64,000 nt of DNA, taken from the NCBI GenBank assembly GCA_016647705.1, contig CM028333.1, positions 10,366,616-10,430,615 on the forward strand, given 5' to 3'. The notes under the pieces are model-generated. The model was not told the origin of the DNA. It worked only from the letters and a program-made list of their open reading frames with translations, and made no database searches. Of this stretch, positions 35,536-47,519 are shown piece after piece; the first letter of the stretch is position 1, and each line of letters begins with the position of its first letter. Position numbers and translations under genes: made by a program. The DNA comes from Eucommia ulmoides. Lineage: Eukaryota; Streptophyta; Magnoliopsida; Garryales; Eucommiaceae.

Positions 35536-36160
35536 CTATGCTTGGGTTTTTGTCTCATTTGAATTATCGTCATAGCATGAACCCAAGTTCCTCCCGCTCG
35601 TATTCGGTTCCTCCTCATGGATTTCACAATTGGATATAGCTTGTGCGTCTCTCAGTGCCATTTCTTCTGACTCGCTCTCAATGAAACAAATAAGATGACT
35701 GATTTGAGTCTCAAGAAACTTTACGGTCTCATCAATTTTAGTGCAGGTTGTATCAATAGTGTCAAAACGAACCACATGCTCATTGAGACGAGCATTCATT
35801 TCCCTCCAGAAAGCCTGAGTCTCCCCCATAAATTCAGCGAACATGGTTTCCAAAGCAGGGGAAGACTTTATATGTTGGTCTGGGGTGTCAATCCATGACG
35901 CCGAAATGGTGAAACTATCCCCCAAGCTTTGGTAACTTGTTAAATAATTTCAACAATGAAAATCAAACTCCGCCATGTCTTCCAACAGCCAATAGGCTTT
36001 GTCCGCGGTTAGTTGGTCAAAAGAGGTGGTACCATTTTCTCTTTCCACCCAAGTTCTTGTTGCAGCTAATAGCCCGTCGAGGAAGTTCAGTAATTGACAC
36101 TCCCTCGGGAAACGATGATTGGGGAACCAAAATAACAACTCATTGTATCTATCCCCAAGT
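35536..36160 (-). pseudogene. gag remnant of the Athila-type element (fossil)
   Basis: Minus-strand stretches FPNHRFPRECQLLNFLDGL (about 36125-36070) and ADKAYWLLEDMAEF (about 36005-35960), followed by FWREMNARLNEHVVRFD (about 35815-35765) and TVKFLETQISHL (about 35730-35690), fit the distal part of Athila-lineage gag. It lies next to the primer site as expected. It is broken. Confidence 0.65.
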
Positions 36161-36334
36161 ACAATAAAATGGCTCAGAATCTTGTTGAAAGAAATGCAAT
36201 AGCACTTGTTGATCTAACATCTTAAAGGACCTCGCAAGATAAACAAAATTACAAACAAAAATTAAAAATAAAATAAATACCTAAATTAAAATCAAGTTAC
36301 TTACTCAAAATATCAACAACAATCTAAAAACTAA

Positions 36335-36354
36335 TCCCCGGCAATGGCGTCAAA
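36335..36354 (-). other. Primer binding site of the Athila-type element
   Basis: On the minus strand it reads TTTGACGCCATTGCCGGGGA, close to the TTTGGCGCCGTTGCCGGGGA found after the 5' LTR in Athila elements. It lies 4 bp from the LTR end at 36359. This fixes the element's orientation. Confidence 0.85.
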
Positions 36355-36358
36355 ACTT

Positions 36359-37629
36359 TGGTAGCAGAATATTACGTCGCTACTTTTACTGTAAGTGTAC
36401 AGGTTAAGTTTTAGTATAGTAGGAAGATTAAGGGTTATCGTATCCACAGGGATTGGATTAGATCATCGCTAAGTACCACGATTGTCATAACCTAACTTTA
36501 TCTAGGCGACTCAAATTTAGGTTTTTTTTTTTTTTATAATAATTATCAATTAACTAATTAATTATTAAACTATAACACTACTATGACGTTAATGGGAAAA
36601 TATTGTCTAGGATTAAATTTGTTCACTTAATCGTGTTCGATTAAGTCTAATTTACATTAACGGCATTCACACTATCCGACAATCTAGATATTGAAATCTC
36701 ACTCACTACTTGTCCCGTGTGTAAAGTGAACAAATATGAGACTTCACGTCAATGCCGACATCCCCGTCTAGCATCTATATGACACTGATCACATGAGTAT
36801 TACCCCAACCTCACGGATTGCATACTTTCTATACTTTCTAATACTCTCCCGAGTTATTAGATTGTCACATTATGTTTAAACCCTAGTCCAAATTTGGGGT
36901 TACCTATCCCGAGTGTCAAACCCCATATTCTCAAAACACATGGTAATAGCCATATATTCAACAATACACAAGCTAAACATAAACAAAACTATCAACCAAA
37001 ACTAAGAAATAAAGAGAGAAATAAGGAGACTAGCCGTTATCCGAAGAACTGATGCTAAAACCACTCCGATATCATTTTCTTTTCTTGGCTTTGTGATCTT
37101 CTCTTGGTTGATAGGCCTTGGAACTCTCAAGGAGGTCCCAAAAACGTCCTAGGGTGTTGGGGAAAGAGGTGATCAAGTAGGGGTCCAAAATATCTCAAAA
37201 ATATCAAGAAATATCTAAGCCACCTGGTGCCGGACCACTACAGTAGTGGGCATCACCGCTGCAACGGTGGGAAGTCAATAGGTTCACTGACTCTTCACCG
37301 CTGCAGCGGTGAAGGCCATTGCTGTAGTGGTGGACTTTTAGCCGTAACGTTCATGTTTGAACTCCAATTGAGGTAATTCGAAAACCTATAGAAAGCTAAG
37401 ACAGATATATACAACTTTCATGTTTTAAGGTTTTCCAAAATAGAATTGCATCATGTCCACAATTGGCCTTGAAGTTACTTCACCTGAACCAGCTTTGCAC
37501 CTTTTCACCCATTTATTAAAAAACCTATAAAATAATACAAACACACATTAAACTAATAGAAATGCTTGAAAACACACAAATATTTGAATTTAAAAGTATT
37601 AGATTTGTTGGTAAATAAACTACTCATCA
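36359..37629 (-). repeat. 5' LTR of the Athila-type element
   Basis: 1271 bp, homologous to 30739-32151. It contains the perfect 18-bp palindrome TCACCGCTGCAGCGGTGA at 37295-37312, within about 120 bp that also holds weaker copies. Confidence 0.88.
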
Positions 37630-38899
37630 ACCTAATTGAAAAATTAGTTTTAATACTTAAATGATGATCTTTGGGTCAATTTGGTCAACCGGCAAAAGAG
37701 TCGATCGACTGACCAAAATAGTATGTTTTGAAAGTGGAATGAGTGACCTACTTGTCAATTCGATCAACCGACAAGTTGGGTTGGTTGATTAATAAATCCA
37801 TTAGCCGAAATAGAAAGAAATGAGGACCTTCCGGTCTAACCGATCAACCGACCAGACTAGCACAATGGTCAAATTAGTGACAATTGTGAGGAGTTGATCA
37901 ACCTACTGCAAAGGGCTAGTAGACTAACGTGGTCAGTCAACATGTTGACTGATATGTTTTCAGGTCAAGGTATTTCGGTTTTGACGATTCCAAATGAGGA
38001 TTTCAAGGAAATTTCAAATATTGTCGTCATCTACCATGAAATATATGATTGGGATTTGAATTTTTTTTGTTATCTATAATGAAATACATGATTCCTATTT
38101 AATTGGTCTATTTAATTAAGTATTCTTTTATTTAAGTTGTTTAATATTTTCTATTTCTATGAATTTCAATTTTAAAAAGTTTTATGGACCAAAATGAGTT
38201 TGTTTTTTAAGGAAAAAGATATGTTTTGAATATATTTAATATATGGGGTCTTGGGATGTTATTTTTAGTAATGACATTTGAAAACTAGCCGTTGGAGGTC
38301 TAGCTTTAGGTCTATTTATATATATCTGCAGTATTTAAACTAAAAAAACATCAAGAACATCAATCTTCTATTCTTCTAAGAGAGATTTTATCGCTGAGAT
38401 TTGTAGAGTGAGATTATTATGTCACCGGTTTGTGTTTTTTTATTGTGAAATCGTTATTACTTTTGGCGAATCCCCATGAGATCCTTCCAAATTTTCTTTA
38501 TTGCTTTCTTAAATTGTTACTGATTTATTATTTAGTTAAGGTGTTTGAGAAAATTCATTTTTTTAACTTAATTCTTGAAAATCTTTTAAACGATTTTTAT
38601 TGAAAAATCTGTTTACATGCTACTTGTGTGCTACTCGTTTTTTTAAATCAGATTTATTTGCCTCACATTGTATATATCACATAGTTATATTTGGGGTATT
38701 AATTGAGTATATCTATATTAAGATGGTAGAATTTATTTGTAAAAAAAAACTTGCTATTTTTTGTGTTTGCAAGTTTGAGCGGATTAAACACGTTTGGGTC
38801 GGTGTCTAATTAGGGTAGTTAGGTTTCGATCTTAACCTGTGAAAAATATTAGAGTTTGATATTTGGTCTGCAAAAAAATTAGGTTAATCTTTTTCTTTT

Positions 38900-40346
38900 G
38901 GCTCCACCTATTAGGCCTCTTCTTAATGTGCCACTTGTGCAAGAAACTTGTATTAGTGGCCCTAAATGAAGAGTAGACAGTTCAGAATGTGTTGAAGCAT
39001 ATGTAGTGAATAGTGATATTGATTATAGTATTGAATAATAGGGAAGTATGAATAATATGAGTGAGAGTGATAGAGACAACAACAATGGGAGTGATAGTAG
39101 TGTAGAATTGTGGAATACTAAGAAGATGAATACAAATACACTAAAGATGAAGAAATTAATGATCATGAGCACCAATCTCTGGACAATTCTAGTAATGAAA
39201 TTATGCAAATCATTAGTCTGGGAATGATGAGTCTAGAGGTGATGATTCTAGGATGATGTGTTAGGGAGACCTTGGGTTGTCGAACTCCGATGAAACGAAA
39301 TTGAAGTAAAAAATGTTACAGCTAACAATGATTATGACTGGTCTAATTACGAGTCAAGTGCTAATTCTGGAAAAATTAGTGGTGAGAAGGATGCATGTGA
39401 TGAAGTTAGTACTGGGGGTCCTAAGAAATATTACAAGACAAATGATTATTGGGATATTTCTAATTACCGAGTGTATCAGAAACCAGGTGATAAAGAAACA
39501 CCATTTTTTTTTTATAAAGGAATGTTGTTCACAAGTATTCATAAATTTAGGGTTTCCATTGTTGATTATGTTGTTAAGATTAGTTTTAAATTGTTAAGGA
39601 ATAATAATGCATGGAGAAGAATCATTGTTAAGTACAGTGAGGAGGGTTGCCATTGAAGAATTTATGCTACCCCTATGCCTGGACAATGCTCAGACATAAT
39701 TTGAACTTTGAGACCAGATCATAGTTTCATTAGAAATGTGAATCATATGGATTAGGCTAATTCAACTTGGATTGCAAAGAAAATGCTTAAAGGATTTAAA
39801 ACTAATTCAAACATTGACAATAATGGTCTATAATCTAAACTCAAAGAATTATGGGGTATTGAAGCATCCAAGAGGCAGCTATATAGGGTTAGGCCAAAGG
39901 AAATGGAGTTTCTTGATAGTAATTATGGTGTATCTTATTTGCTACCTGGTTATGAAGAGCAAGTGAAGAAAAGTAATCCTAAAGCTCAATAAGGATACAA
40001 TATTTCACACCACGTGTTGCCATTCCCATTGTGTTTCGCCAATCGTTCTTTTATAATCTTTGTCTAGAGGATGGGTATTTAGATGGGTGCATGCCTTTCA
40101 TATGAGTGGATACATGTTTTTTGAATAATCCATATGGTGTGTATTGTTGTCAGTAGTTGTTTTGGATGGTAATTATGATTTGTTCTCATTAGCAATTGGT
40201 GTGACTGAGGGAGAGTCAATCCAAACATAGTCTTGAATCTTCTAAAATTTGAAGGAAATGCTTGGAGGGATCGCAATTAGAGCTTCTTTTACTATAATGT
40301 CTAACGACACAAGGTATTTTTACTTTTAAAAATTTCATTTCAGTTT
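38900..40346 (+). pseudogene. Mutator-like (MULE) transposase pseudogene
   Basis: Frames at about 39390-40310 read like a MURA-type transposase N-terminal and early catalytic part. They include YYKTNDYWDISNYRVYQKPG (about 39430-39490), LFTSIHKFRVSIVDYVVKIS (about 39530-39585), EEGCHWRIYATPMPGQCSD (about 39640-39700) and GIEASKRQLYRV (about 39855-39890). A later stretch, ACLSYEWIHVF (about 40090), corresponds to the 'GxDGCHLKGPYGG' region. An acidic/serine stretch precedes it. Stops and frame changes are numerous. The C-terminal half (SWIM finger) is not seen, and no long terminal inverted repeats were found. The fragment ends exactly where the LTR at 40347 begins. Confidence 0.7.
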
Positions 40347-41187
40347 TGTAACGACCCAATTTCCTAGGGTCATTACTAGGTTTCTACTAAAGATAATTAA
40401 AACTAAAAGTCAACAACAATTATTTCACTGCCCATAAATTAATTAGTTTTACTAATAATATAGCTCTGATACCAATTGTAATGACCTAATCTCCCAGGGC
40501 CACCACTCGATTTTTTCCTTTATTATAGAGAAGTAAAGGAAAAATATCAACTAATCTTGCCCCCCTTAATACATCCAAATAACCAATCAATACATAACAG
40601 ATAGGGGCATGTATCTCACATAATTTTCACATAGTACATATTCATCAATATTCCATGAAAATCATCAATTATAATGATAATAGCATAAACCACATAATAC
40701 ATGGAGAAATTAAATACATATATTAAAAATATTAAGAATCTTACTTGAAATCCATGATTATTAATAATTGGCATGAAGTTTTATGTTTTTTTTCTCCTTT
40801 ATCTTCTCTTCTTCTCTACTGTATGCATGTGTTAGTGTCTTCCCTTCCCTAATTCTCCCTATTTTGTTCCGGTTTTTACTCGATGGATGTCCTCTCATTC
40901 CCCCTAATGCTATCTATCTATATCTATAAATATAATGTACTATATCTATTACAAGGCACCCTACATCCAATGTGCACTTATCACTATCTTAGCAAAATAA
41001 ATAAATAAATAATAACTACCCTTAACACCCTATACATTATATAATATTATCATTAAACCCAAAAATTACACTTACAACCCCATATAAATTATCAAATATT
41101 TATTTATATCTTAAAATTTTCATAATATCCATAACAACCCAAAAATATTAATAATATTTCCAAAATATAGATTTTGGGGATATTACA
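40347..41187 (-). repeat. 3' LTR of element E
   Basis: 841 bp. On the minus strand it runs TGTAATATCCCC to GGGTCGTTACA, with the purine tract at 41188-41199 before it. It includes an internal LTR-end-like unit: GCTCTGATACCAATTGTAAT at about 40461-40480, 130 bp from the terminus. Confidence 0.8.
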
Positions 41188-41434
41188 ATCTATCCCCTTA
41201 AATTAATTTCGTTCTCGAAATTTCGTTCAAAATAATAATAATTCATATTCGTACAGTCACATTAGTCGCACTCTATTTTAGGACAATTGCTTTTTATGTA
41301 GGGTCCCATAACCGAAAGTCACCAACAATCCACAACTCTTAAAATCAATATAACACATCGACACTTTCGCATTTGCGGTAGCTCATACTTTATCCAACAA
41401 AACATGCAACATGATGCACTTTGGTCGGTACACC

Positions 41435-44360
41435 TGTTGATCCTAAGATTTTGAAGAAAAATTAAAAGTCAATATTTTTTGTGGAATTAATGTGTTTGTT
41501 GAGTGTTTTAGACAAAGAGTTCCATTTATTGATTATTTTGAAGATGTCATGAAGAAAGTATCAAGGTTGCAAGGATGGATAATGAAGAAATGAAGAGTAT
41601 TGAACATCTTGAATAAATTAGGTGAAAACAACTCAATACTCTTATACTCTTAATACAACCCGAATTAGGATCACGCAAGACACTATTAAATAAGTTATAT
41701 TTTTGTGTGTTGATATGATAAATTTTAGGATCCTAATTAGTAATTAAATATGTGCTCCTATGTGAATTTGAAAATGAAAATTGACCTAATTGAAAATAAG
41801 GATTAAATTATACAAAGTTAAATTTTAGGGTCAATTTAGTCAACCGAGAAAAGTAATCGGTTAACTAAATCAAACGTTGGGTTTTGGAGCAGAAATTAGT
41901 GATGGAATTGACTAACCAGCATCAATCGGTCAACTGATTAGAAAGGATCGGTAAACTAATTGAAACAGTACAGTTTTCGGAGCAAAATTGGACCACCCTA
42001 TAACAGTTGCTTAACCGATTGGGAAGAAATCAGTCAACCGATTCAGTTTGAGGTTTTGGCAGGGTGAGGCACTAATGTAATCGGTCAACCGATTGGAATT
42101 GAGTTTTGGCTTGGTTTAGGGGCTGTATCTATTGGTCAACCAAATAGAAAAATCGGTTAATCTATTAGGCTTGTGCACCTGTTCGTATTTTGACCATAAC
42201 TTTCTTATTAAAATTTTTATTGAAGTGATTCAATATTATCTAGAAAGCTTAGAAATATAGATACAACTTTCATATTTTAAGCTTTTCCAAAATCAGATTG
42301 CATCATGGTCAAAATTGTGTTTAAAGTTGCTACACCTGCAACCATAATCTGTCAACTAACCACAAGGATTGGTCAACCGACTATTTTGATTAAGATTTCG
42401 AGGGACTTGATCTCTTGGTAAAAAAAACTAGTCATTTTTTATGATTTCAAGGGAAATATTTGGAGGATTTGAATCTATGAAAGATATAGTACATGTATTT
42501 TGATATCCCTATTAATTTAGTCCATATAATTCATGATTCTCTTAATTTAAGTAGTTAAATACTTCTTATATTTATGATTGTTAATTGAAAAATATTTTAT
42601 GGGGTTATTTGAGAGATTTAAAAGGTTATTTTAATGTGGACTACCCCTGAAATGAATGATTATATTATATGGGGTCTAAGAGTATCTTTTAGAGGCATAT
42701 CTTTTGAAAACTAGGTATTGGGAATTCATATTATTATATTTGTTTGGTTAAGATCGTTAGAAAATTGTTTTCAAATCTAGAGGTCTGAAAAAAAAAAATT
42801 AAAACGATTTCGTGTGATTATCTCATTACGTACTTTATTTTGTGTTGTCCACACTTATTTATAATCAGATCCTCACATTTTATCTATTACATAGTAAATT
42901 TCGGGATATTAATCGAGTATATTTATTTTGAGGTAGTAAAAACTTTTTGTGGGAAGAAACTCAAATTTTTGTGTATTTGTGAGTTTGAGCAGATTAGATA
43001 CAATTGGGCCAGTGTCTTGTCAGGGTAGCTAGGTTTCAATCTTTTCTGGTAAAAATATTAGGGTTTAATCTTTTCCTAAGTATAAAAAGGTTAGGTTATT
43101 CTTTTCCTTTGAAAAGAAATAGGTTTTGATTCTTCCTGACTTGAATTAAGTGAATTGTGAAGGTTCTATCCTTAATTATGAAAATGATACTTATAAGAGC
43201 TATGAGGTTTGATATTTAGCTTGTAAAATGATTAAGTTTGACCTTTCGTCTATAAAAGGATTAGGTGGTAATTCTTCCTGTAATAGAATTAGGTTAGTCT
43301 TTAACCTGGTAAAAAGAAAAGGTTCTTAACTTGTGAAAAAGAAAATTGTAAGGGTTTGGTTCCTACTTGGTAAAGGGATCAAGGGTTTAGTGGTTGCGAA
43401 TCTCCGTGGAGCTCGGGGGACTGAATTTGGCAAGGTTAACTTAGGCCCCGTTTGGTAACCATTTCCATCCCATTCCATTCCCAGATTTTTGGGAATTCTG
43501 TTTGGGAATAGCGTTTGGTAATTTTTGTTTCCGTTTCCATTTCATTCCCATTTGAGAATTGTGCTCACTTTTTTCTTAAGAAATGAGAAACAAAAAAAAG
43601 TTGTTTCTCATTATTCCCATTCCATTCCCAAAACTCATGATCACTATTCACCTACCGGCCGGCCACCGTCCGCCGCCGGCCACCGTCCGCCGCCGCCGCC
43701 GCCGGCATCTCCGGCGACCGTCGCCGGTCACCGTCCGCCGCCGGCGGCGGTCACCGTCCGGCGACCGTCGCCGGTCACCGTCCGGCCGGAATTTTTCCGG
43801 CCACTTCCGGCAGTCGCCGGCGACGGCGCCACCGCCGTCTCCGACGCCGGAGAATCGTCGTCGGCCGTTGCCGGCCGGCCGGCGACGGCGGCCGCCGGAG
43901 CACCGCCGCCGGCCGGCGACGGCGCCACCGCCGGCCGGCCAAAACGGAAAAGAGAAAAAAAAAAAAAAAAAAAAAAAGATTTTAGGATAAAATCGTTACC
44001 AAACACAATTCCCTTCCCAAAACAAAAAAAAAATTATCGTTACCAAACGCAATTCTACTCCCAAAAAGAAAACAAAATTCCCATCCCATTCCCATCCCAC
44101 TGCTGGAATTGAAACAGAAACGGTTACCAAACGCCACCTTACTGAACCAGTATATATCTTGGTATGTTACTTTATTATTTTTATCATAATCTGTTTAGGT
44201 GTGCGTTTAAAATATAAACACTTATCCGCTGCGTAATGAAGATAATAATTGATTTTGGATAAATTGATTATTTGATAAATCAAGTGTTGAAAGTTTTAAT
44301 TGTTTAAATTTTTATAACTACCCAATTCACCCCTCTCTTGTGTAGCTCACTGGGCCAACA
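41435..44360 (+). repeat. 5' LTR of the Copia element
   Basis: It begins TGTTGATCCTAAGATTTTGA and ends CACTGGGCCAACA. It includes an array of TCGGTCAACCGAT-type palindromes (about 41830-42390), a string of ~35-bp degenerate repeats (about 43020-43380) and a 695-bp MITE (43444-44138). Confidence 0.88.
43444..44138. mobile_element. PIF/Harbinger-like MITE with GC-rich core, TSD TTA
   Basis: 695 bp. The left end GGCCCCGTTTGGTAACC pairs with right end GGTTACCAAACGCCACC, and the flanks are TTA (43441-43443 and 44139-44141). The related LTR at about 56565 has the empty site (AGCTTGCTGAACC). The middle (about 43655-43945) is extremely GC-rich with repeated CCGTCCGCCGCCGG and GGCGACCGTCGCCGG words, followed by an A-rich run (about 43950-43977). 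It is in the same family as 45606-46114, inverted relative to it: both contain GTGTTTGGTAACGATTTT next to the A/T run. The long open frames across the core are compositional. Confidence 0.88.
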
Positions 44361-44374
44361 ATTGGCATCAGAGC
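44361..44374 (+). other. Primer binding site of the Copia element
   Basis: ATTGGCATCAGAGC directly follows the LTR end. It is near-identical to the TGGTATCAGAGC initiator-Met primer site of Copia elements. Confidence 0.85.
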
Positions 44375-44419
44375 TAGTTTTAGCTTGATAGACTTAAAAT
44401 CCTATTTAAACCAATCACA

Positions 44420-45390
44420 TAGCATATATCATTGAAAATATTTTTGTGTATTATCTCTTGATGGTGATAGATCCATATATGATAATATTATTTATGATTC
44501 TTATAGAATTAGTGGTAGTGATAGAGATGATGATAATGAAAATGTCTATATTGTCATGAAAAAATTACTTTTTTTCACACTTCTTTTTACTAAAGAAAAC
44601 TTGAGTTTAAAAAGAAAAATTATTTCTTTTCAAAATGGAAGAAAAAATGTTTAGAAATCTAAAGTACATCTGGATGACTATTGTGGAACAAAAGAATTTT
44701 TGGATAGCTTTTTTGAAATTAATAATTTGCTCTCTAAAGTCAATTTTCTTGAAAATGAAAACAGAATTTTAAAAAATGATTTTGACGTAATTTCCAAGCA
44801 AATGTCAGATCTTGAATTAAATATTGATTTACTTAAGAAAAATTTTGAAAAATCAAAATCCGACCTCAAGTCTATCTCAAGAGATTTTGAAAATGTTTAT
44901 TCATCCTTTAAAACAGTCTATGAAAGTGGATATATTTCATCATCTTATCACAATCTATCGTTCATCATAAGCTGATGATTGTAATGTTGCTATTATTAGA
45001 AATAATTCATACTTTACTTCTAGTGCTATTTATGTTAATCAATCGAAGTTGAGATATTATTATTGCAATAGGGTTTGACATTTTAAAGTATCATGTCCAT
45101 TCAGGAATCATAAGTTTATGTCTAACAAGAATTGATCCCAAATGAAATGGATACCAAAGAGAGTTATGCAAATGTCTTGTGCAGAATTACATAATGTCGA
45201 GACTGGATTGGAAGGAACAAACCAAAATATTATATCAAAGTTAAGACGGGAAGTCACCAAGAGTCCACAAGTAACACGTACAAAGCAAAAAGATATATCA
45301 AAGCTAAGATGTGAAGTTACAAAGAAGCCACAAGCCACACGTGTAAACAAAAAAGATTTACCAAGGACAAGATGAGATATCACCAGGAAG
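44420..45390 (+). pseudogene. gag remnant of the Copia element (fossil)
   Basis: 44700-44975 encodes a coiled-coil-like stretch (LLSKVNFLENENRILKNDFD). At about 45045-45110 there is a zinc-knuckle-like region (YYYCN...HFKVSCPFR). MKWIPKR at 45142 resembles the WVPK linker after gag in SIRE/Tork elements. It is broken. Confidence 0.6.
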
Positions 45391-45605
45391 CCACAAGTGT
45401 GACACGTGTAAATAGAAATATCATTGAATCAAATGACAATAATCAAAGGCTGAGAGGATGCGGATAGGCCAATAGAAATTGTGTATCCAAATCAATCATT
45501 GGTACAAATGAGGTAAAAAGTAAAATTGTCCTGAAAGATATAAGCAATATTCCTAACCCTTCGTAGTTTAAATTCATTAAATTTGTTAAAGAAGAAGGTG
45601 TCTAA

Positions 45606-46114
45606 GATGGCGTTTGGTTAGTGTTCCCACTTTTCTGAACCCAACTGGAATGGGTTGGGTTGAGTTGAATTGGGTTGGGTTGAGAATTTTGGGAATAGAA
45701 TTACGTTTGGTAACAATAATTTTTGTTTTGTGCTGAGAACAGAATGTGTTTGGTAACGATTTTCTCCTAAAACTAATTTTTTTTTTTTGAATTTTTTTTT
45801 TGTGTTTGGCGGCGGCGGCGGAGGTGGCCGGCGGCAGCAGAAGGTCACGGGAGGTGGCCGAAAATGGCAGCGGCGACGGTTGACGGTGGTTGCCAGACGG
45901 CGGCGAGTGGTGGTGGTCGGCCGACAGATGAAGACGGAAGTTGAGAACTTTGAGTTGAGTTTTTTTTGTTTCTGGTTTCTTTAGGATTTTGAGAATCAAT
46001 TCCTATTTTTTGGATTGAGTTTTGTGTTTGCCAAACGCGTTCCCAAAAATCAAACCCAAAATTTTTGGGTTGAGTTGGGTTGGGTTTGGTTAGGAACACT
46101 AACCAAACGGGGCC
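45606..46114. mobile_element. PIF/Harbinger-like MITE with GC-rich core, second copy, TSD TAA
   Basis: 509 bp. The ends GATGGCGTTTGGTTAGTGTTC and, reversed, GGCCCCGTTTGGTTAGTGTTC form 22-bp inverted repeats with three mismatches. TAA flanks it at 45603-45605 and 46115-46117. The core (about 45808-45925) is GC-rich with GGCGGCGGCGGCGGAGG and GGTGGCCG words. Related to 43444-44138. Confidence 0.88.
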
Positions 46115-47357
46115 TAACTTGCCAAATAGGTAAATTGGCAATGATTTCTAAGACTTATACTAAATTATGTGCTTATTTATTGTCTTAAAAATATTGCATG
46201 GTGATTCAGATAATCATATTTACTTAAAGTGTAGTAACATGTTTGTTTCAAAATTACTTATATTACTCATATCATGCATCTATTGATATTTTGTGAAATC
46301 GATAATATGATTATAAGAAACATGCTACTTGAGGTGACTTAATCTGAATCAACTGCCTTATAGGATCAAAATTGCTTAGGATTAGGGTTGTAAACGAGCT
46401 GAGCCAAGCTAGAGCCAAGCTAAGTAGTGGATGTGCATGCTTATTTATTTAAGTTACAAGTTAAATAAGTCGAGCGTTGAAGTGAATGTTCAAACTCGGC
46501 TCGACTAAAAAAAACTGAGCTCGAACTTGAGCTCAACAACTCGTTAAATTTAACGAGCATTTGAGCTCGAGCTCGAATAGCTCGTTTAAGAAGATCGAGC
46601 TCAGATAACTCGTTTAAAAATCTCGAGCTTGAATAGCTTGTTTAAAAAGCTCGAGCTTGAGCTCAAATTGCTCAATATGAGCTTGAAAATCAATTAAAAC
46701 TCATTTTGTTTGTTAAATATAAATCCAAATACATTACAAATGATACAAAATAAATACAAACAAATTAATACAAATTACAAAACCCAAAAATACATCAAAT
46801 CGTCAACCTAGTTAATGACCACATAAAATACCAGTCCAAATCTGTCCAAACCATTACAATATACAAATTACAAAACCCAAAGATAAGTCAAACAAACCAG
46901 TTCAATGCGTCAACCTCTTGGCTTTGGACATCTTCTTCATCATAATGAAAAATATATAGAAATGATGTTGAATCTTCAAATGACATCATATTTAAGAAAA
47001 AAAAAAGTATGAATCATAATCAGTAATAATACTAAAAATGTAATAATAAAAACTTTAGTAAACTCCATGAACTCAACTTCAGCCACAAAACATGCTACCT
47101 CATTTGCCTTTGCTGCCTCCAAGTCCAATATATGGAGCCTTTGTTCAGTGACAATTCCATTTAACACTCCTTGAATTATTGAACACCTAATAGTAGATAT
47201 AAAATTAACTATAAAGACCCAAAATGACAAAACTAAGCTTGCAAGCACTGTATAAAAGAAACTAAAAAAACAGTCCAGATCTGTGCTTAGAACAATATAT
47301 GTCTTCATAAACCAAACTAAAAACCAGCCTAAACAGTCCACATCTGTGCTTAAAATG

Positions 47358-47360
<3 letters not shown>

Positions 47361-47411
<51 letters not shown>
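47361..47411. repeat. (TA)n microsatellite
   Basis: About 25 uninterrupted TA units inside the hAT-type element. Confidence 0.95.
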
Positions 47412-47415
<4 letters not shown>

Positions 47416-47519
47416 GAGAGTCTGAGACATAGCTGGAACCGAAGGTTCAAATATGGAATAAAAGAGTTGCTTCTTCATTTGGGTTTCGAATGAGCGAGAT
47501 TTGGCTATACAAAACCTCT

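Larger units (their letters stand above)
30739..37629 (-). mobile_element. Ty3/gypsy element, Athila lineage, TSD ACCTA, no pol seen
   Basis: LTRs at 30739-32151 (3' on the sense strand) and 36359-37629 (5'), each running TGGTAGC... to ...CTCATCA on the plus strand. Flanks are perfect ACCTA repeats (30734-30738 and 37630-37634). The primer site is at 36335-36354 and a gag remnant at 35536-36160. The internal region is only ~2.7 kb once the nested solo LTR (34031-35498) is set aside. No protease, RT or integrase is recognisable, so it looks non-autonomous or heavily eroded. LTR divergence by eye is roughly one position in ten, so it is old, though younger than the LTR it sits in. Confidence 0.9.
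28269..38893 (+). mobile_element. Old Copia-type LTR copy split by two nested insertions
   Basis: Pieces at about 28269-28462, 30555-30738 and 37630-38893 are in order one LTR of the same family as those at 28463, 41435 and 53571. Joined across the two target duplications, GACCTAATTGAAAA matches the uninterrupted copy at about 41790, which confirms the insertion points. The 28463-30554 solo LTR and the 30739-37629 element lie between the pieces. The far end (about 38893) is not a clean LTR end. Confidence 0.8.

Noticed and set aside
43525-44112. 195-residue proline/alanine-rich open frame, and an overlapping 135-residue frame
   Set aside because: It lies inside a MITE with proven TIRs and TSD. 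All frames across the GC-rich core stay open because of composition.
44361-44374. Possible tRNA-related sequence (also 60781-60795)
   Set aside because: These are primer binding sites complementary to a tRNA end, not tRNA genes; no cloverleaf surrounds them.
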